DNA of 64,000 nucleotides from Aurantimicrobium sp. INA4 (GCF_027924525.1 NZ_AP027040.1:1488001-1552000), one strand, 5' to 3'; shown: positions 32,184 through 41,238, numbered from the stretch's first letter. Notes: a model not told the origin generated them from the letters alone. Program-made: numbers and translations.

Positions 32184-33109
32184 GATGTCTCTCCAATCCA
32201 CACAGGTACTGCGCTGGTGGGGAAATACTTCAAACGAATCTGGTCGCTGGCCGCACTTGTGACTGCCTGGACTTCTTCCATATGCGCAGGCAGATCATCC
32301 ATCAGTTCAATAATCGGACGAAATTCGAGTTCGCTGCGGATACCGCCCAAGAGCCGAAGGGCTTCGTCGACAACTCCCGCACGGCCCTCGCGTGGATCTA
32401 TCTCGCGCAAACACTCTTCGGCTTTTGTGACCGAATACAAAATGGAACGAGGAAATAAGCGGTCTGTTAACAAAAATTCTGCAGCATTGTGAGTAGAAGG
32501 CACTCCTCGGTAGGTGCGCAAGTATGCTTCATAGGCGCCACAGCTTCGGAGAATAGTTGTCCAAGACGGACCGCTGGCGTCAGTGAGCGACCTTGTCGCT
32601 AACAGACGGGCGGTCATATCTGCACGCTCGAGAGCACGGCCTAATGTGAAAAACTGCCACGCTTCGTCATGGCTTGTAGCGGAGTCAACAATTCCGATTG
32701 CAAGTGCAGCACGCTCACGAACCCAGCGGAAATAATCGTGTGTTTTTTCAGCAGCAAGTTTCTTGGGAATGCGCGCGTTAGTGCTGTTCAGGCACTCCCA
32801 AAGTTCGGTGGACACAATCTCGCGAGCACGACGTGCGTTCTCTCGCGCAGAGGCAATAGCAAAAGCGATTGAGCCAGGATGTTGACGGTCAACCGCAAGG
32901 TCATTAATCACGTCTTCACGTGTGACAAGGTGCCCTTGAGGAACATCTGTACCCATCACTGACAGCAGTGCGCGGCAAGCAGAATCTTCATCTATCCAAG
33001 GATCTTCCAGAAGGAGCTGCAAGTGAACATCCAAAATACGGGCAGTGCCGTCGGATCGCTCAACATAGCGGCCAATCCAAAACAGAGATTCGGCGATACG
33101 ACTTAACAT
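32180..33109 (-). CDS. Alpha-E domain protein
   Basis: A 309-residue all-helical protein starting MLSRIAESLFWIGRYVERSDGTARILDVH, the exact opening of the alpha-E (DUF403) family. It has no catalytic motif visible to me and may scaffold the ATP-grasp enzyme. It overlaps the circularly permuted ATP-grasp gene by seven bases and the transglutaminase gene by four, so all three are translated as one unit. Confidence 0.93.
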   Translation of the reverse strand: MLSRIAESLFWIGRYVERSDGTARILDVHLQLLLEDPWIDEDSACRALLSVMGTDVPQGHLVTREDVINDLAVDRQHPGSIAFAIASARENARRAREIVSTELWECLNSTNARIPKKLAAEKTHDYFRWVRERAALAIGIVDSATSHDEAWQFFTLGRALERADMTARLLATRSLTDASGPSWTTILRSCGAYEAYLRTYRGVPSTHNAAEFLLTDRLFPRSILYSVTKAEECLREIDPREGRAGVVDEALRLLGGIRSELEFRPIIELMDDLPAHMEEVQAVTSAASDQIRLKYFPTSAVPVWIGETS

Positions 33110-34797
33110 GCTTCCACCTCGTCACGGCTCTGCTGCTGCTGTTCCTGTTGCTGATGGCGCTTTGTCTCATCGTGATCTTGTGGCAAAACCGAGGGTAATG
33201 ATGCTCGCGACTCATGCGGCGTGGTGGATGTGAGCTCTGTCTCTGCGGTTTCCTGAGCTGCTTGGTCTGCAACCAAATCCGACACACTCACATGCTCGCG
33301 AATGGTCCCCTTGCCGGGGCGATCCTCAATCGGACCAACAACCCACGTGTCCTTTGACCCACCGCCCTGGCTCGAGTTCACAACAAGCTCACCTTCTGGC
33401 AGTGCAACGCGAGTGAGGCCCCCGGGGAGAACAAATACGTCCTCACCGTTATTGACAGCGAAAGGCCGCAGGTCGGCATGGCGAGGTCGAATACCGTCCT
33501 CCACAAGAGTGGGAATCGTGGAGAACTGAACCACCGGCTGAGCAATCCACCCGCGAGGATCGGCTATCAATCGTTTTCTTAGTGCTTCGAGTTCATCTGC
33601 AGAGGCGTCCGGCCCGACAACCAAACCTTTTCCACCGGATCCGTCAACTGGTTTCACAACCAGTTCATCTAAACGGTCCAGTACTTCTTCCAGAGCCTGT
33701 GGCTCTTCGAGGCGCCACGTATCGACGTTGGGAAGTATGGGATCTTCTCCGAGGTAGTACTTCGTGAGTGCTGGAACGTAGGTGTACACCAACTTGTCAT
33801 CAGCAACACCATTGCCAACTGCGTTGGCAATGGTGACATGGCCTAATCGTGCGGCAAGCAGCATTCCCGGAGAACCCAGAATGGAATCTGGTCGAAATTG
33901 AAGTGGATCGATGAATTCATCATCGACGCGGCGATAAATCACATCTACTCGTTTGGGGCCTGCCGTGGTTCTCATCCATACGCGGCCATTAGAACAAAAC
34001 AGGTCGCGTCCTTCGACGAGTTCAACTCCCATGAGTCGGGCAAGCAGGGTGTGTTCAAAATATGCAGAGTTATAGACACCAGGAGTCAGCACAACGATGG
34101 TGGGTTCATCGACGCCCTCAGGCGCAGAAGCTTGTAGGGCTTGAAGAAGTTTGTAGGGGTAGTCGCCTACGGGGCGAACACTCATCTCCACAAACAGCTC
34201 GGGCAGTGTTTGTGCCATGACACGACGATTAGAAATGACGTAGCTCACGCCTGATGGAACACGCACGTTGTCTTCGAGAACGCGCCAATCTCCCTGCTGA
34301 TCGCGGATCAAATCGATACCAGCAACATGGATTCGCACACCGTTAGCTGAACGGATGCCTGCGGCCTGACGATGATAGTGACTTGAGCTGCTGATGAGCT
34401 GTGCCGGGATTACCCCATCTCTGACGGCATTTTGAGGGCCATAGACATCGGCCAAAAACATTTCAAGGACCTTGACCCTCTGCTGAACACCGCGTTCTAA
34501 GTTGTTCCAGTCGTCAGTTTCGATGACGCGAGGAACTGCATCGAGAGGGAACGGTCTTTCTTCCCCGGCAAAGTCGAAGGTCACACCCTGAGCAAGATAA
34601 GAACTGGCTAAAGCTTCTGTTCGGCCACGCAGTTCTTCCTGCGTCATTTGGGCTAGCGCGTTATAGAGATCTTTATAAGGAGCCCGAGGGTTTCCTGGTT
34701 TGTCGGTCTTAGGAAACATTTCATCCCACGCAGCTGCACCCTTGCGCACACGAGGTGTTTCTCGAGTGTTTCCATAACCGTCAAACAGGGTTGCCAT
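33103..34797 (-). CDS. Circularly permuted type 2 ATP-grasp protein
   Basis: A 564-residue protein matching the CP_ATPgrasp family: MVEMFLADVYG-like VLEMFLADVYGPQ, RIHVAGIDLIRDQQGDWRVLEDNVRVPSGVSYVISNR with the ATP/Mg residues, VVKPVDGSGGKGLVVG (ATP lysine and glycine loop) and NSSQGGGSKDTWVV near residue 480. The last ~80 residues are Gln/Glu-rich and low complexity, beyond the usual domain. An AGGA lies eight bases before the ATG. First gene of the trio. Confidence 0.93.
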   Translation of the reverse strand: MATLFDGYGNTRETPRVRKGAAAWDEMFPKTDKPGNPRAPYKDLYNALAQMTQEELRGRTEALASSYLAQGVTFDFAGEERPFPLDAVPRVIETDDWNNLERGVQQRVKVLEMFLADVYGPQNAVRDGVIPAQLISSSSHYHRQAAGIRSANGVRIHVAGIDLIRDQQGDWRVLEDNVRVPSGVSYVISNRRVMAQTLPELFVEMSVRPVGDYPYKLLQALQASAPEGVDEPTIVVLTPGVYNSAYFEHTLLARLMGVELVEGRDLFCSNGRVWMRTTAGPKRVDVIYRRVDDEFIDPLQFRPDSILGSPGMLLAARLGHVTIANAVGNGVADDKLVYTYVPALTKYYLGEDPILPNVDTWRLEEPQALEEVLDRLDELVVKPVDGSGGKGLVVGPDASADELEALRKRLIADPRGWIAQPVVQFSTIPTLVEDGIRPRHADLRPFAVNNGEDVFVLPGGLTRVALPEGELVVNSSQGGGSKDTWVVGPIEDRPGKGTIREHVSVSDLVADQAAQETAETELTSTTPHESRASLPSVLPQDHDETKRHQQQEQQQQSRDEVEAC

Positions 34798-34897
34798 GTT
34801 TACATCCTGCCCGTCTTTGGTTACAAGAAGATTACAGTCGAAATGATCAACAGGAAAGTGTGTCCACAGCTGTCTTCAGGATTGGGAATTATGTCGT

Positions 34898-34903
34898 TAG
34901 CGT
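34898..34903 (+). promoter_or_regulatory. -10 hexamer of the DUF1349 gene (leaderless)
   Basis: TAGCGT at -12 to -7 from the ATG at 34910. Confidence 0.45.
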
Positions 34904-34909
34904 TGTCAC

Positions 34910-35488
34910 ATGGAAGCTGCTGACATTACCCAAGGAACCTGGCTTAATCCTGCTGAAAAAGTGGAGGCCACGGAAGAGGGGTTGTTCGTTACCGCAAAAG
35001 ATCGTAGCGACTTCTGGCGCACCACCTCCTACGGGTTTGTGCACAACTCGGGTCACGTTCTGCTCAACGATTTCCCGCAAGGCACGGCAATGGAAGCAAG
35101 TTGGATTCTTGATTATGACCAACAGTTCGACCAAGCAGGACTCATGATGTGGGCTGACGAAAGAAATTGGATAAAGGCGGGAGTTGAATATGCTGACGGT
35201 GCTCCACAATTGGGTGCCGTCGTCACGCGAGAAGTATCTGACTGGTCAGTAGCTCCCGTCACCGAATGGATGCACCAGGAAATACACCTTCGAATGAGCA
35301 GACAGGGTGACGCTGTAACGATTCGCGCGCGCAGCGAGGGACCCTGGCAACTTGTGAGAGTTGCACCTCTTGACCCCGAGCTAACCTGGCAAGCAGGAAT
35401 TCATGTTGCCAGTCCCACGCGATCGGGATTAACGGTGAGATTTACTTCCCGAACAACTGGACCTGCAGATATTTCTCTGCACGAATAG
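34910..35488 (+). CDS. DUF1349 (LamG-like beta-sandwich) protein
   Basis: A 192-residue soluble protein beginning WLNPAEKVEATEEGLFVTAKDRSDFWRTT, followed by the family's QAGLMMWADERNWIKAGVEY. This is DUF1349, a concanavalin-like beta-sandwich expected to bind carbohydrate or small ligands. No signal peptide is visible, so it is probably cytoplasmic. It is divergent from the ATP-grasp gene and convergent with the lipase-like gene. Confidence 0.88.
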   Translation: MEAADITQGTWLNPAEKVEATEEGLFVTAKDRSDFWRTTSYGFVHNSGHVLLNDFPQGTAMEASWILDYDQQFDQAGLMMWADERNWIKAGVEYADGAPQLGAVVTREVSDWSVAPVTEWMHQEIHLRMSRQGDAVTIRARSEGPWQLVRVAPLDPELTWQAGIHVASPTRSGLTVRFTSRTTGPADISLHE

Positions 35489-35506
35489 TGTTCTGCAGGC
35501 CTCGTT

Positions 35507-36592
35507 CTAGAACTTAGAGTCCAGCCACATTCGCGCCTCGTCGATAGAGGCCCCTGGCAAGGCAAAGTGGTCTGCGTCGGGATATGTGGAAGAAGTGATA
35601 TCCCCACCGAGAGCTTTGATGGCCTCAATGTAGCCGAGCTGCCACGGGAGCGGGCAAGGGCCGTTGGGGTCTTGCCCATCAATCAAAACAAGGATGGGAC
35701 AAACAGGCTTCTTTTGTGCAGCAGAGGCCTCTTCAAATGCCGCAAACCAGGTGGGAAGTTTTTCTTTATTGACCTGAATCATTGGGCCACTGAGATGGAA
35801 GTTCCGCATGAGGATGTCACTGAAGTGGTGAACGGGAGCGGTGTTCCAGTTTTCTTCAAACATCTTGATACCCAAAGGAGTAAAGACATCCTTGAGAGAC
35901 AACCTGTCTGGGAATGCGGCAGGCATTGCTCCCAGAATCATAAAGAGGTGTCCATCTGGTGGGGTGGGTGTGCCTGAACCTGCAAGAGCTGATCCGATGC
36001 CAGGAAGCTTAAGTGCGATGGAAGGTACTCCGGGAGACATTCCCACGCCTCCGACGATTTCGAGATCGCCATAATCAGCAGCATCAAGTTCCGCGGCCGC
36101 GAGCGCGCCACCTCCCTGCGACCATCCAATGAATCCGAACTTGGTTCCTGCCCCGACAGGTAACTCACGGGCAGCTTTGACAATGTTTACGGAATCCAAG
36201 GCATTAGTCCGGTTCACGGTGTACTGGTGAATTCCTGGTGTGCCCTGTCCTTGGTAGTCAGTAGCGACAACCACCCAACCCTCGTCGATAAATTTTTGTA
36301 GTCCTGGAACTCCGTAATCAATTGATGTGACAGAACCAGAGTCAAAATACAGAGTTAGTTCGCGTGCTGGGTCCGGCTGAGCTGAAGGACACGCTGCATC
36401 ACCCATACCTGTCGTGCCATGGGCCCAGGTCATGACTTTGCGGTTTTCACCTGGCGCTGTTGGGGCCACGACGATTCCCGTTGACTCGGTTGCGTTTCCG
36501 TGGAGATCAGCCGAACGGTATCTAATTCGATACGCCTGAGCACCAGCAATCGACGTTTCGATTTTCTCGTGATGGATTAAGACAGTGCTCAT
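35507..36592 (-). CDS. Alpha/beta hydrolase of the secretory-lipase (LIP) family
   Basis: A 361-residue hydrolase with the nucleophile elbow FGFIGWSQGGGALAAAE (Ser in GWSQG), an oxyanion-region MTWAHGTTGMGDAACPSAQP, and likely Asp and His in LIDGQDPNGPCPLP and PDADHFALP. This pattern fits the LIP family (fungal secretory lipase fold). No signal peptide is visible, so the enzyme may act inside the cell on esters. AAAGG lies about six bases before its ATG; TATACT (about 36618-36623 on the minus strand) is a good -10. Confidence 0.85.
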   Translation of the reverse strand: MSTVLIHHEKIETSIAGAQAYRIRYRSADLHGNATESTGIVVAPTAPGENRKVMTWAHGTTGMGDAACPSAQPDPARELTLYFDSGSVTSIDYGVPGLQKFIDEGWVVVATDYQGQGTPGIHQYTVNRTNALDSVNIVKAARELPVGAGTKFGFIGWSQGGGALAAAELDAADYGDLEIVGGVGMSPGVPSIALKLPGIGSALAGSGTPTPPDGHLFMILGAMPAAFPDRLSLKDVFTPLGIKMFEENWNTAPVHHFSDILMRNFHLSGPMIQVNKEKLPTWFAAFEEASAAQKKPVCPILVLIDGQDPNGPCPLPWQLGYIEAIKALGGDITSSTYPDADHFALPGASIDEARMWLDSKF

Positions 36593-36641
36593 GTTGGCCT
36601 TTCTTGACGATACGTTCAGTATAGAAATTCGTTCCTGTGAG

Positions 36642-36785
36642 TTAACTGCCCGATTTGCACTTCTGCGAGCAATACTTCACGTTCTCCCAGTCACGTGCCC
36701 ACTTCTTCCGCCATTCGAAAGGCAGACCACAGCGCTCACATACTTTGGGCGCGAAGCCATTCTTTGTTTGTGCAGTGCGGGGCAT
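36642..36785 (-). CDS. DUF2256 small zinc-ribbon-like protein
   Basis: A 47-residue protein with [19 protein letters not shown] and VKYCSQKC: two Cys pairs (CxxC and CxxxC) that probably bind zinc. This is DUF2256, a short family that, as far as I recall, is often found next to photolyase/cryptochrome-like genes. Here it is divergent from an operon that ends in one. The ATG at 36785 has TACATT at -12 to -7; the longer in-frame extension has no support. Confidence 0.85.
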   Translation of the reverse strand: MPRTAQTKNGFAPKVCERCGLPFEWRKKWARDWENVKYCSQKCKSGS

Positions 36786-36791
36786 TCCCCC

Positions 36792-36797
36792 AATGTA
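36792..36797 (-). promoter_or_regulatory. -10 hexamer of the DUF2256 gene (leaderless)
   Basis: TACATT on the minus strand at -12 to -7 from the ATG at 36785. Confidence 0.45.
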
Positions 36798-36811
36798 GTT
36801 GAGTAATTGCT

Positions 36812-36859
36812 GTGAATTGTTATTCACGAGTTTTATCACCTCTTGTGGGCGATATATCG
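36812..36859. promoter_or_regulatory. Palindromes in the DUF2256 / padR divergent promoter region
   Basis: Two inverted repeats: GTGAAT-TGTT-ATTCAC at 36812-36827, near the expected -35 of DUF2256, and CGATATATCG at 36850-36859, overlapping the likely -10 (TATCGT, 36855-36860) of padR. Either could be the PadR operator and tie both transcripts together. Confidence 0.4.
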
Positions 36860-36892
36860 TTAAGTGTTCGCAAAGTAGTAAAGGAGAACAAC

Positions 36893-37438
36893 GTGAAAGA
36901 CTCTTGGACAAAGAATTCCAGCACTGACTGGTCACTTTCTTCTGCGTTGCAAACCTTGGAAGACCTCGGCGGACAGTTCAAACGAAATGTGGACATGCGC
37001 ATGCGCCGTGGCGATGTGCGTTCTGCCGTTTTAAGACTTTTGAACGAATCACCGATGCACGGCTACCAAATCATGAACGAGATTGAGACCCGTAGCGGTG
37101 GCGCCTGGAAACCCAGCCCTGGCTCGGTTTATCCCACCCTCCAGCTCCTGGTGGATGAAGGATTACTCGAGGTCAAGGAAACCAAAGGTCGCCGAACATA
37201 CTCCCTGACCGCGGAGGGTAAAGAAGTAGCCGCGGCCGAGTCTGAATCTCCAGCTCCCTGGGAGACCGGATTTGATCGACCCGCAGGACCGCGCGGTGCT
37301 CTGGCTCGCTCGGGAGTAAGCGTGGCAAAAGCTGCTGCAGACGTTGCCCGGTTAGGAAATGCATCCCAGATGGAGGACGCAACCGCACTCCTCGAGGAAA
37401 CTGCGAAAAAACTTTCCGCAATTGTGACGCACAATTAA
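36893..37438 (+). CDS. PadR-family transcriptional regulator
   Basis: A 181-residue regulator: [74 protein letters not shown] is split here only for description; its key parts are the PadR helix-turn-helix core with MHGYQI and [10 protein letters not shown]. The C-terminal ~80 residues are helical and would dimerise. GTG 36893 is chosen because AAGGAGAA lies about six bases before it. It leads the operon with the ABC1 kinase (three-base gap) and the photolyase-like gene. Confidence 0.92.
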   Translation: MKDSWTKNSSTDWSLSSALQTLEDLGGQFKRNVDMRMRRGDVRSAVLRLLNESPMHGYQIMNEIETRSGGAWKPSPGSVYPTLQLLVDEGLLEVKETKGRRTYSLTAEGKEVAAAESESPAPWETGFDRPAGPRGALARSGVSVAKAAADVARLGNASQMEDATALLEETAKKLSAIVTHN

Positions 37439-37441
37439 GGG

Positions 37442-39172
37442 GTGGGTACCCCAAGCGAAGGCATCGCTAGCGAGCAGATGACTGCTCGCCAATCACGAGC
37501 GCGCTATCGCAGAATTCTGCGCTTCGCCGCCAGGCATCTCGCGTCTCTATGGTGGTATGAACTCGTCCTGCCGCGCCTTGGTTTGGCCAGCGTTGCCAAC
37601 CGCACCCGCACAAACAGACTCAAAAACATCGCGCGCAGCTTCCAAAAGCTGGCCCTAGACCTCAGCGGCTTGCTTATCAAGCTGGGACAATTTATGTCCA
37701 CGCGCCTCGATGTCTTACCACCGGTCATTACCAAAGAGCTCGAAGGATTGCAGGACGAAGTTCCTGCTGTGCCCTTCGACCTCATTCGTGCCCTAGCGGA
37801 AAAAGAACTTGGCATGCCCCTGGAGAGCATATTCAGCCAAGTTGACCCTGAACCCTTGGCTGCAGCATCACTGGGGCAAGTCCACCGCGCAACGCTTTCT
37901 GACCTCGATGCCGAAGACACTGGAATACTCAATGTCATTTTGAAAATCCAGCGGCCGGGAATTGATCAAATTGTTGAAGTTGACCTCAGTGCCTTGCGAC
38001 GCGTTGCCGGTTGGCTCAGCAGAATCAGTTTGGTCAACAAGCGTGCTGACGCACCCGCGTTAATGGATGAGTTTGCACAAACCTGTCTAGAAGAAATTGA
38101 CTACCTCAACGAGGCGGCTAATGCTGAACGCTTCGCAGAGAACTTTGCTGACAACCCTCGCGTTCGCGTTCCCCAGGTGGTGTGGGAACGATCAACACGT
38201 CGGGTCCTCACTCAAGAAGATGTCACCAATATCAAAATCACTGACCTCGATTCGCTCACAGCAGCAGGCATCAAACCCGAAGATGTTGCCAACGAGTTTG
38301 CCGCGGTCATGTTTGACCAGGTTTTCATTCACGGCTTCTTCCACGCCGACCCACACCCTGGCAACATCTTCATTCAGCCGCTGGCAGAGCCAGATGAAAA
38401 CGGCCTGACGTGGAGAATGACCTTTATCGACTTTGGCATGATGGGTGAAGTTCCCAGCAGCCTTGGTCGCGCGCTGCGAACAACCGTGATTGCTGCTGCA
38501 TCTCGCGACGGCGCAGGCATGGTGGAAGGAATGCGTGAAATTGGTGTTCTCATGCCCACAGCTGACACCGTCGAACTCGAGCGGGCGCTCACCAAAGTCT
38601 TTGATCGTTTCGGTGGAGTGAGCTTCGTCGAGCTTCAAACTATTGACCCCCGGGAATTCAAAGCCTTCGTCAATGAGTTCTCTGACATTGTGCGCGCACT
38701 CCCGTTCCAGTTCCCCGAGAACTTCTTGCTTGTTATCCGAGCTATCTCGCTCACCTCTGGGGTGTGTAGCTCAGTGAACCCACAGTTCAACATCTGGAAT
38801 GCTATCGAGCCCTACTCTGCCAAGCTCATCCGCGCCGAGGGGGGCAATGTTGTTCAAGCATTCCTGCGCGACGGGCTGAGCTCGCTCGCCCTGCTAGCTC
38901 GATTGCCCAAGCGTGTGGATTCGCTCATCACGCGAGCAGAACTTGGGCAGCTCACCCTCAGAAATCCTGAACTGGAAAAGAGAACATCTGCATTGAACCG
39001 GGCAGTGCGCAGAGTCGTTTCCGCCGTGCTCTTCGGTGTCTTCTTTATTGGTGGGCTGATGGTGATGGAAAGAGATGAAACTCTTGGCACCATCTTGATG
39101 ATTACCTCAGCACTTCCACTTTTGCATGCACTCTTCGCGGACGTGATTGCTCGACGAGGACCACTGCCCTAA
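37442..39172 (+). CDS. ABC1/UbiB (ADCK) family atypical kinase
   Basis: A 576-residue UbiB/ADCK family protein. The family KxGQ signature appears in GLLIKLGQFMSTRLDVLP, the Ala-rich loop as AAASLGQVHRATL, the HADPHPGN catalytic motif as FFHADPHPGNIFI, and the Mg-binding DFG as IDFGMMGE. Two C-terminal hydrophobic helices (about residues 520-570) anchor it to the membrane. Members support quinone or lipid metabolism and ATPase activity; no target is known here. GTG start three bases after padR. Confidence 0.93.
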   Translation: MGTPSEGIASEQMTARQSRARYRRILRFAARHLASLWWYELVLPRLGLASVANRTRTNRLKNIARSFQKLALDLSGLLIKLGQFMSTRLDVLPPVITKELEGLQDEVPAVPFDLIRALAEKELGMPLESIFSQVDPEPLAAASLGQVHRATLSDLDAEDTGILNVILKIQRPGIDQIVEVDLSALRRVAGWLSRISLVNKRADAPALMDEFAQTCLEEIDYLNEAANAERFAENFADNPRVRVPQVVWERSTRRVLTQEDVTNIKITDLDSLTAAGIKPEDVANEFAAVMFDQVFIHGFFHADPHPGNIFIQPLAEPDENGLTWRMTFIDFGMMGEVPSSLGRALRTTVIAAASRDGAGMVEGMREIGVLMPTADTVELERALTKVFDRFGGVSFVELQTIDPREFKAFVNEFSDIVRALPFQFPENFLLVIRAISLTSGVCSSVNPQFNIWNAIEPYSAKLIRAEGGNVVQAFLRDGLSSLALLARLPKRVDSLITRAELGQLTLRNPELEKRTSALNRAVRRVVSAVLFGVFFIGGLMVMERDETLGTILMITSALPLLHALFADVIARRGPLP

Positions 39173-39191
39173 GCAGTTTGTTGAGTGAGTT

Positions 39192-40391
39192 ATGAGGAAC
39201 TTCCAGGAACTCGACATTTCCGGTGATGTATTAGAAATCGTTGAAAAAAATTTCGCAGGACTCTATTCGGGTGCTCTCAAGGTCAGCTCAATCCCAGGCG
39301 GGCAATCAGCAGCAGACGCGGCATTGGCCCAGCTAGACGTTACAAACTATGCCCGTCAACGTTCTGAAGTTTTGCCCCGGAGAAACAGAGGCGCAAGCGT
39401 TCTCTCTCCCTATATCCGTCACAATCTGATTACTCTAAGCCAGGTCTACAAGGCTGTTAAGGATGCCCCATTTCAAGATAGGAAGAAATTCAGAGACGAG
39501 CTTTTTTGGCAGGAATATGCCCGTCACCTCTACGCCCGCATAGGAACACGGTTATTCGAGAATCTTCGCTTCGAAGCGAATAGAGACTCAGCTGGCGAGG
39601 GCTGGAATCGAGAGATGCTGTGTGTTGACACAGTGCTCTCTGAGCTCAATGACGATGGGTGGCTCGTCAATCAAACCAGGATGTGGTTGGCGTCTGAATG
39701 GACGGTAAGAAAAAACGTCGGATGGCTACACGGGCAAGAGCTCATGTATAGAGAATTAATTGATGGTTCTCGTGCAGCAAATCTTCTGGGGTGGCAGTGG
39801 ACAGTGGGCGCTGGAACGGGCAAACCATATGGCTTTGCCCAATGGCAAGTTGAAAAACGAGCACCCGGTTTGTGCGCCTCGTGTGCGCTGAGAACGAAGT
39901 GCCCGATCAAGAGCTTTCCTGACGAAACATTCCCGCGGCAACTCACAAACGAACCGCTTCTGGATTTTGACCCACACTTAGATGCAACTATCGGCCCACT
40001 AACACCGACTAATCATGAGAAGCCTGGGCTTGTACTCCTCACAGTTGATTCCCTTGGAGACGCAGACCCAGCATTATCAGCACACCCTGAATTGCCTGTG
40101 GTGTTTGTTTTTAACGAGGGCGCTTTGAAAAAGTTACAGCTCAGTTCCATGCGTATTAGTTTCTATCTTCAAACACTTCAAGATCTGTCTCAGCGCAGAG
40201 ATGTGAGGGTACTACTCGGAAATCCGTATGAATTTGCTGAGCAAAATCCTGTCGCAGTCACATTTGCTCCAGTGCCTTCTTTCCGAAAGTTCACCAATCT
40301 TGCAGAAATACACCCTTATCCGTGGTTCAGAAAACCTCACGCGAATTCAGTGCGCAGTTTCTCTTCTTGGCGAAAACATTTTTCAGGCTAA
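39192..40391 (+). CDS. Photolyase/cryptochrome-like protein with apparently permuted domains
   Basis: A 399-residue protein. Residues ~30-240 form the FAD-binding domain usually found at the C-terminus of photolyases: LSPYIRHNLITLSQV, FRDELFWQEYARHL, NQTRMWLASEW and IDGSRAANLLGWQWTVGAGTG. The Asn four before WQW, the Arg of TRM and the Asp of IDGS, all key FAD residues, are kept. A three-cysteine cluster CASCALRTKC follows (~227-236). Residues ~277-399 then look like the antenna alpha/beta domain that normally comes first (GLVLLTVDSLGDADPAL, LPVVFVFNEG, SSMRISFYLQTLQDL). Domain order is thus reversed. DNA repair versus signalling is undecided. Confidence 0.8.
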   Translation: MRNFQELDISGDVLEIVEKNFAGLYSGALKVSSIPGGQSAADAALAQLDVTNYARQRSEVLPRRNRGASVLSPYIRHNLITLSQVYKAVKDAPFQDRKKFRDELFWQEYARHLYARIGTRLFENLRFEANRDSAGEGWNREMLCVDTVLSELNDDGWLVNQTRMWLASEWTVRKNVGWLHGQELMYRELIDGSRAANLLGWQWTVGAGTGKPYGFAQWQVEKRAPGLCASCALRTKCPIKSFPDETFPRQLTNEPLLDFDPHLDATIGPLTPTNHEKPGLVLLTVDSLGDADPALSAHPELPVVFVFNEGALKKLQLSSMRISFYLQTLQDLSQRRDVRVLLGNPYEFAEQNPVAVTFAPVPSFRKFTNLAEIHPYPWFRKPHANSVRSFSSWRKHFSG

Positions 40392-41141
40392 TGCCGATGA
40401 TCCCAAGATCAATTCCCCGAGGGTTCCTTGAGGCAGAGCAATCCAGCCTTCGGTTTGAGCAAACTTTCGCTGCTGCCCTGTCGGCTTGACGTATCTTCCC
40501 GTTTCAACTGCGTAGGTGGCAAGTGCGGCAATCACTGCATCGAAGGCGTCACAGGATTTCACCATCACTATCCTGTGGTCTCCCAAATCGAGCCAAGGCG
40601 CCTCGTCACAGATGAGCTTTAGAAGCTCTTCGCGTTTGTGCTCAGATACTCGGTAGCCGGTCGTATCGAAACCCCACAACCTCAGCGCCGCTCCGGGATA
40701 GACCTCCGCGACTAACCCTGCGCCGGTGCGATCAATCGTGATGCCCGATGCAGACACCTTGGACAGCAGACCCGCACACCTCATTGCTGTGAGACCAAGT
40801 CGATCGGTTGCCACACTCAGCGGCCACCGGCCGGTAACGCTACGAACGTGGCGATCGGTCTCCCGGTATGCCAACCGTCTGCGCCAATCCATTCCACCGT
40901 CAAAATCTATTTTCTTCGCGTGCAGAGACTGTTGCGCCGTGAGAAATTGGATAAATTCTTTCGGCCAGCCCAGTGCACAATCGATGCCCATTTTGTTCAC
41001 ACGGCCTGCGACGTCAACAATGACGTCATCGCTCACCCCAAGATGCAACTCGCGGATCACAGCAGTTTCTGCGGACCATTCGATCACAGCCGCTGCGGTG
41101 CCCTTGGGCTCCGCAGCGAGGTCAACTCCGGCAGTGAACAT
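40383..41141 (-). CDS. DUF429 family (predicted RNase H-like nuclease) protein
   Basis: A 252-residue protein starting FTAGVDLAAEPKGTAAAVIEW, with GIDCALGWPKEF, YRETDRHVR, AEVYPGAALRLWG and CDAFDAVIAALATYA. This is DUF429, predicted to have an RNase H-like fold with the acidic residues in GVDLA, GIDCA and CDAFDA as its metal site. Its role is unknown. TAGGCT at -12 to -7 suggests leaderless expression. Its end overlaps the permuted photolyase tail-to-tail by nine bases. Confidence 0.88.
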   Translation of the reverse strand: MFTAGVDLAAEPKGTAAAVIEWSAETAVIRELHLGVSDDVIVDVAGRVNKMGIDCALGWPKEFIQFLTAQQSLHAKKIDFDGGMDWRRRLAYRETDRHVRSVTGRWPLSVATDRLGLTAMRCAGLLSKVSASGITIDRTGAGLVAEVYPGAALRLWGFDTTGYRVSEHKREELLKLICDEAPWLDLGDHRIVMVKSCDAFDAVIAALATYAVETGRYVKPTGQQRKFAQTEGWIALPQGTLGELILGSSALA

Positions 41142-41147
41142 GAAGTA

Positions 41148-41153
41148 AGCCTA
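41148..41153 (-). promoter_or_regulatory. -10 hexamer of the DUF429 gene (leaderless)
   Basis: TAGGCT on the minus strand at -12 to -7 from the ATG at 41141. Confidence 0.6.
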
Positions 41154-41238
41154 TTCATCTTGCGACGAGGAAGTTGATGGAGAGGCCCAGTTGATTCGGT
41201 TAGCATGAAGACATCTGCAGCGTTGGAGAGGATCCCCT

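Noticed and set aside
34755..35147. A 130-residue plus-strand frame across the ATP-grasp start and the DUF1349 start
   Set aside because: It lies in a different frame from DUF1349, has no promoter or binding site, and is not a protein family I recognise.
36812..36827. A hairpin terminator before padR
   Set aside because: The six-base palindrome has no T-tract and lies inside a promoter region, so it is better read as an operator.
39192..40391. The photolyase-like protein as a damaged photolyase that lost its first domain
   Set aside because: The missing antenna-like sequence is present, but at the C-terminus, and the FAD residues are all kept. A permutation explains this better than decay.
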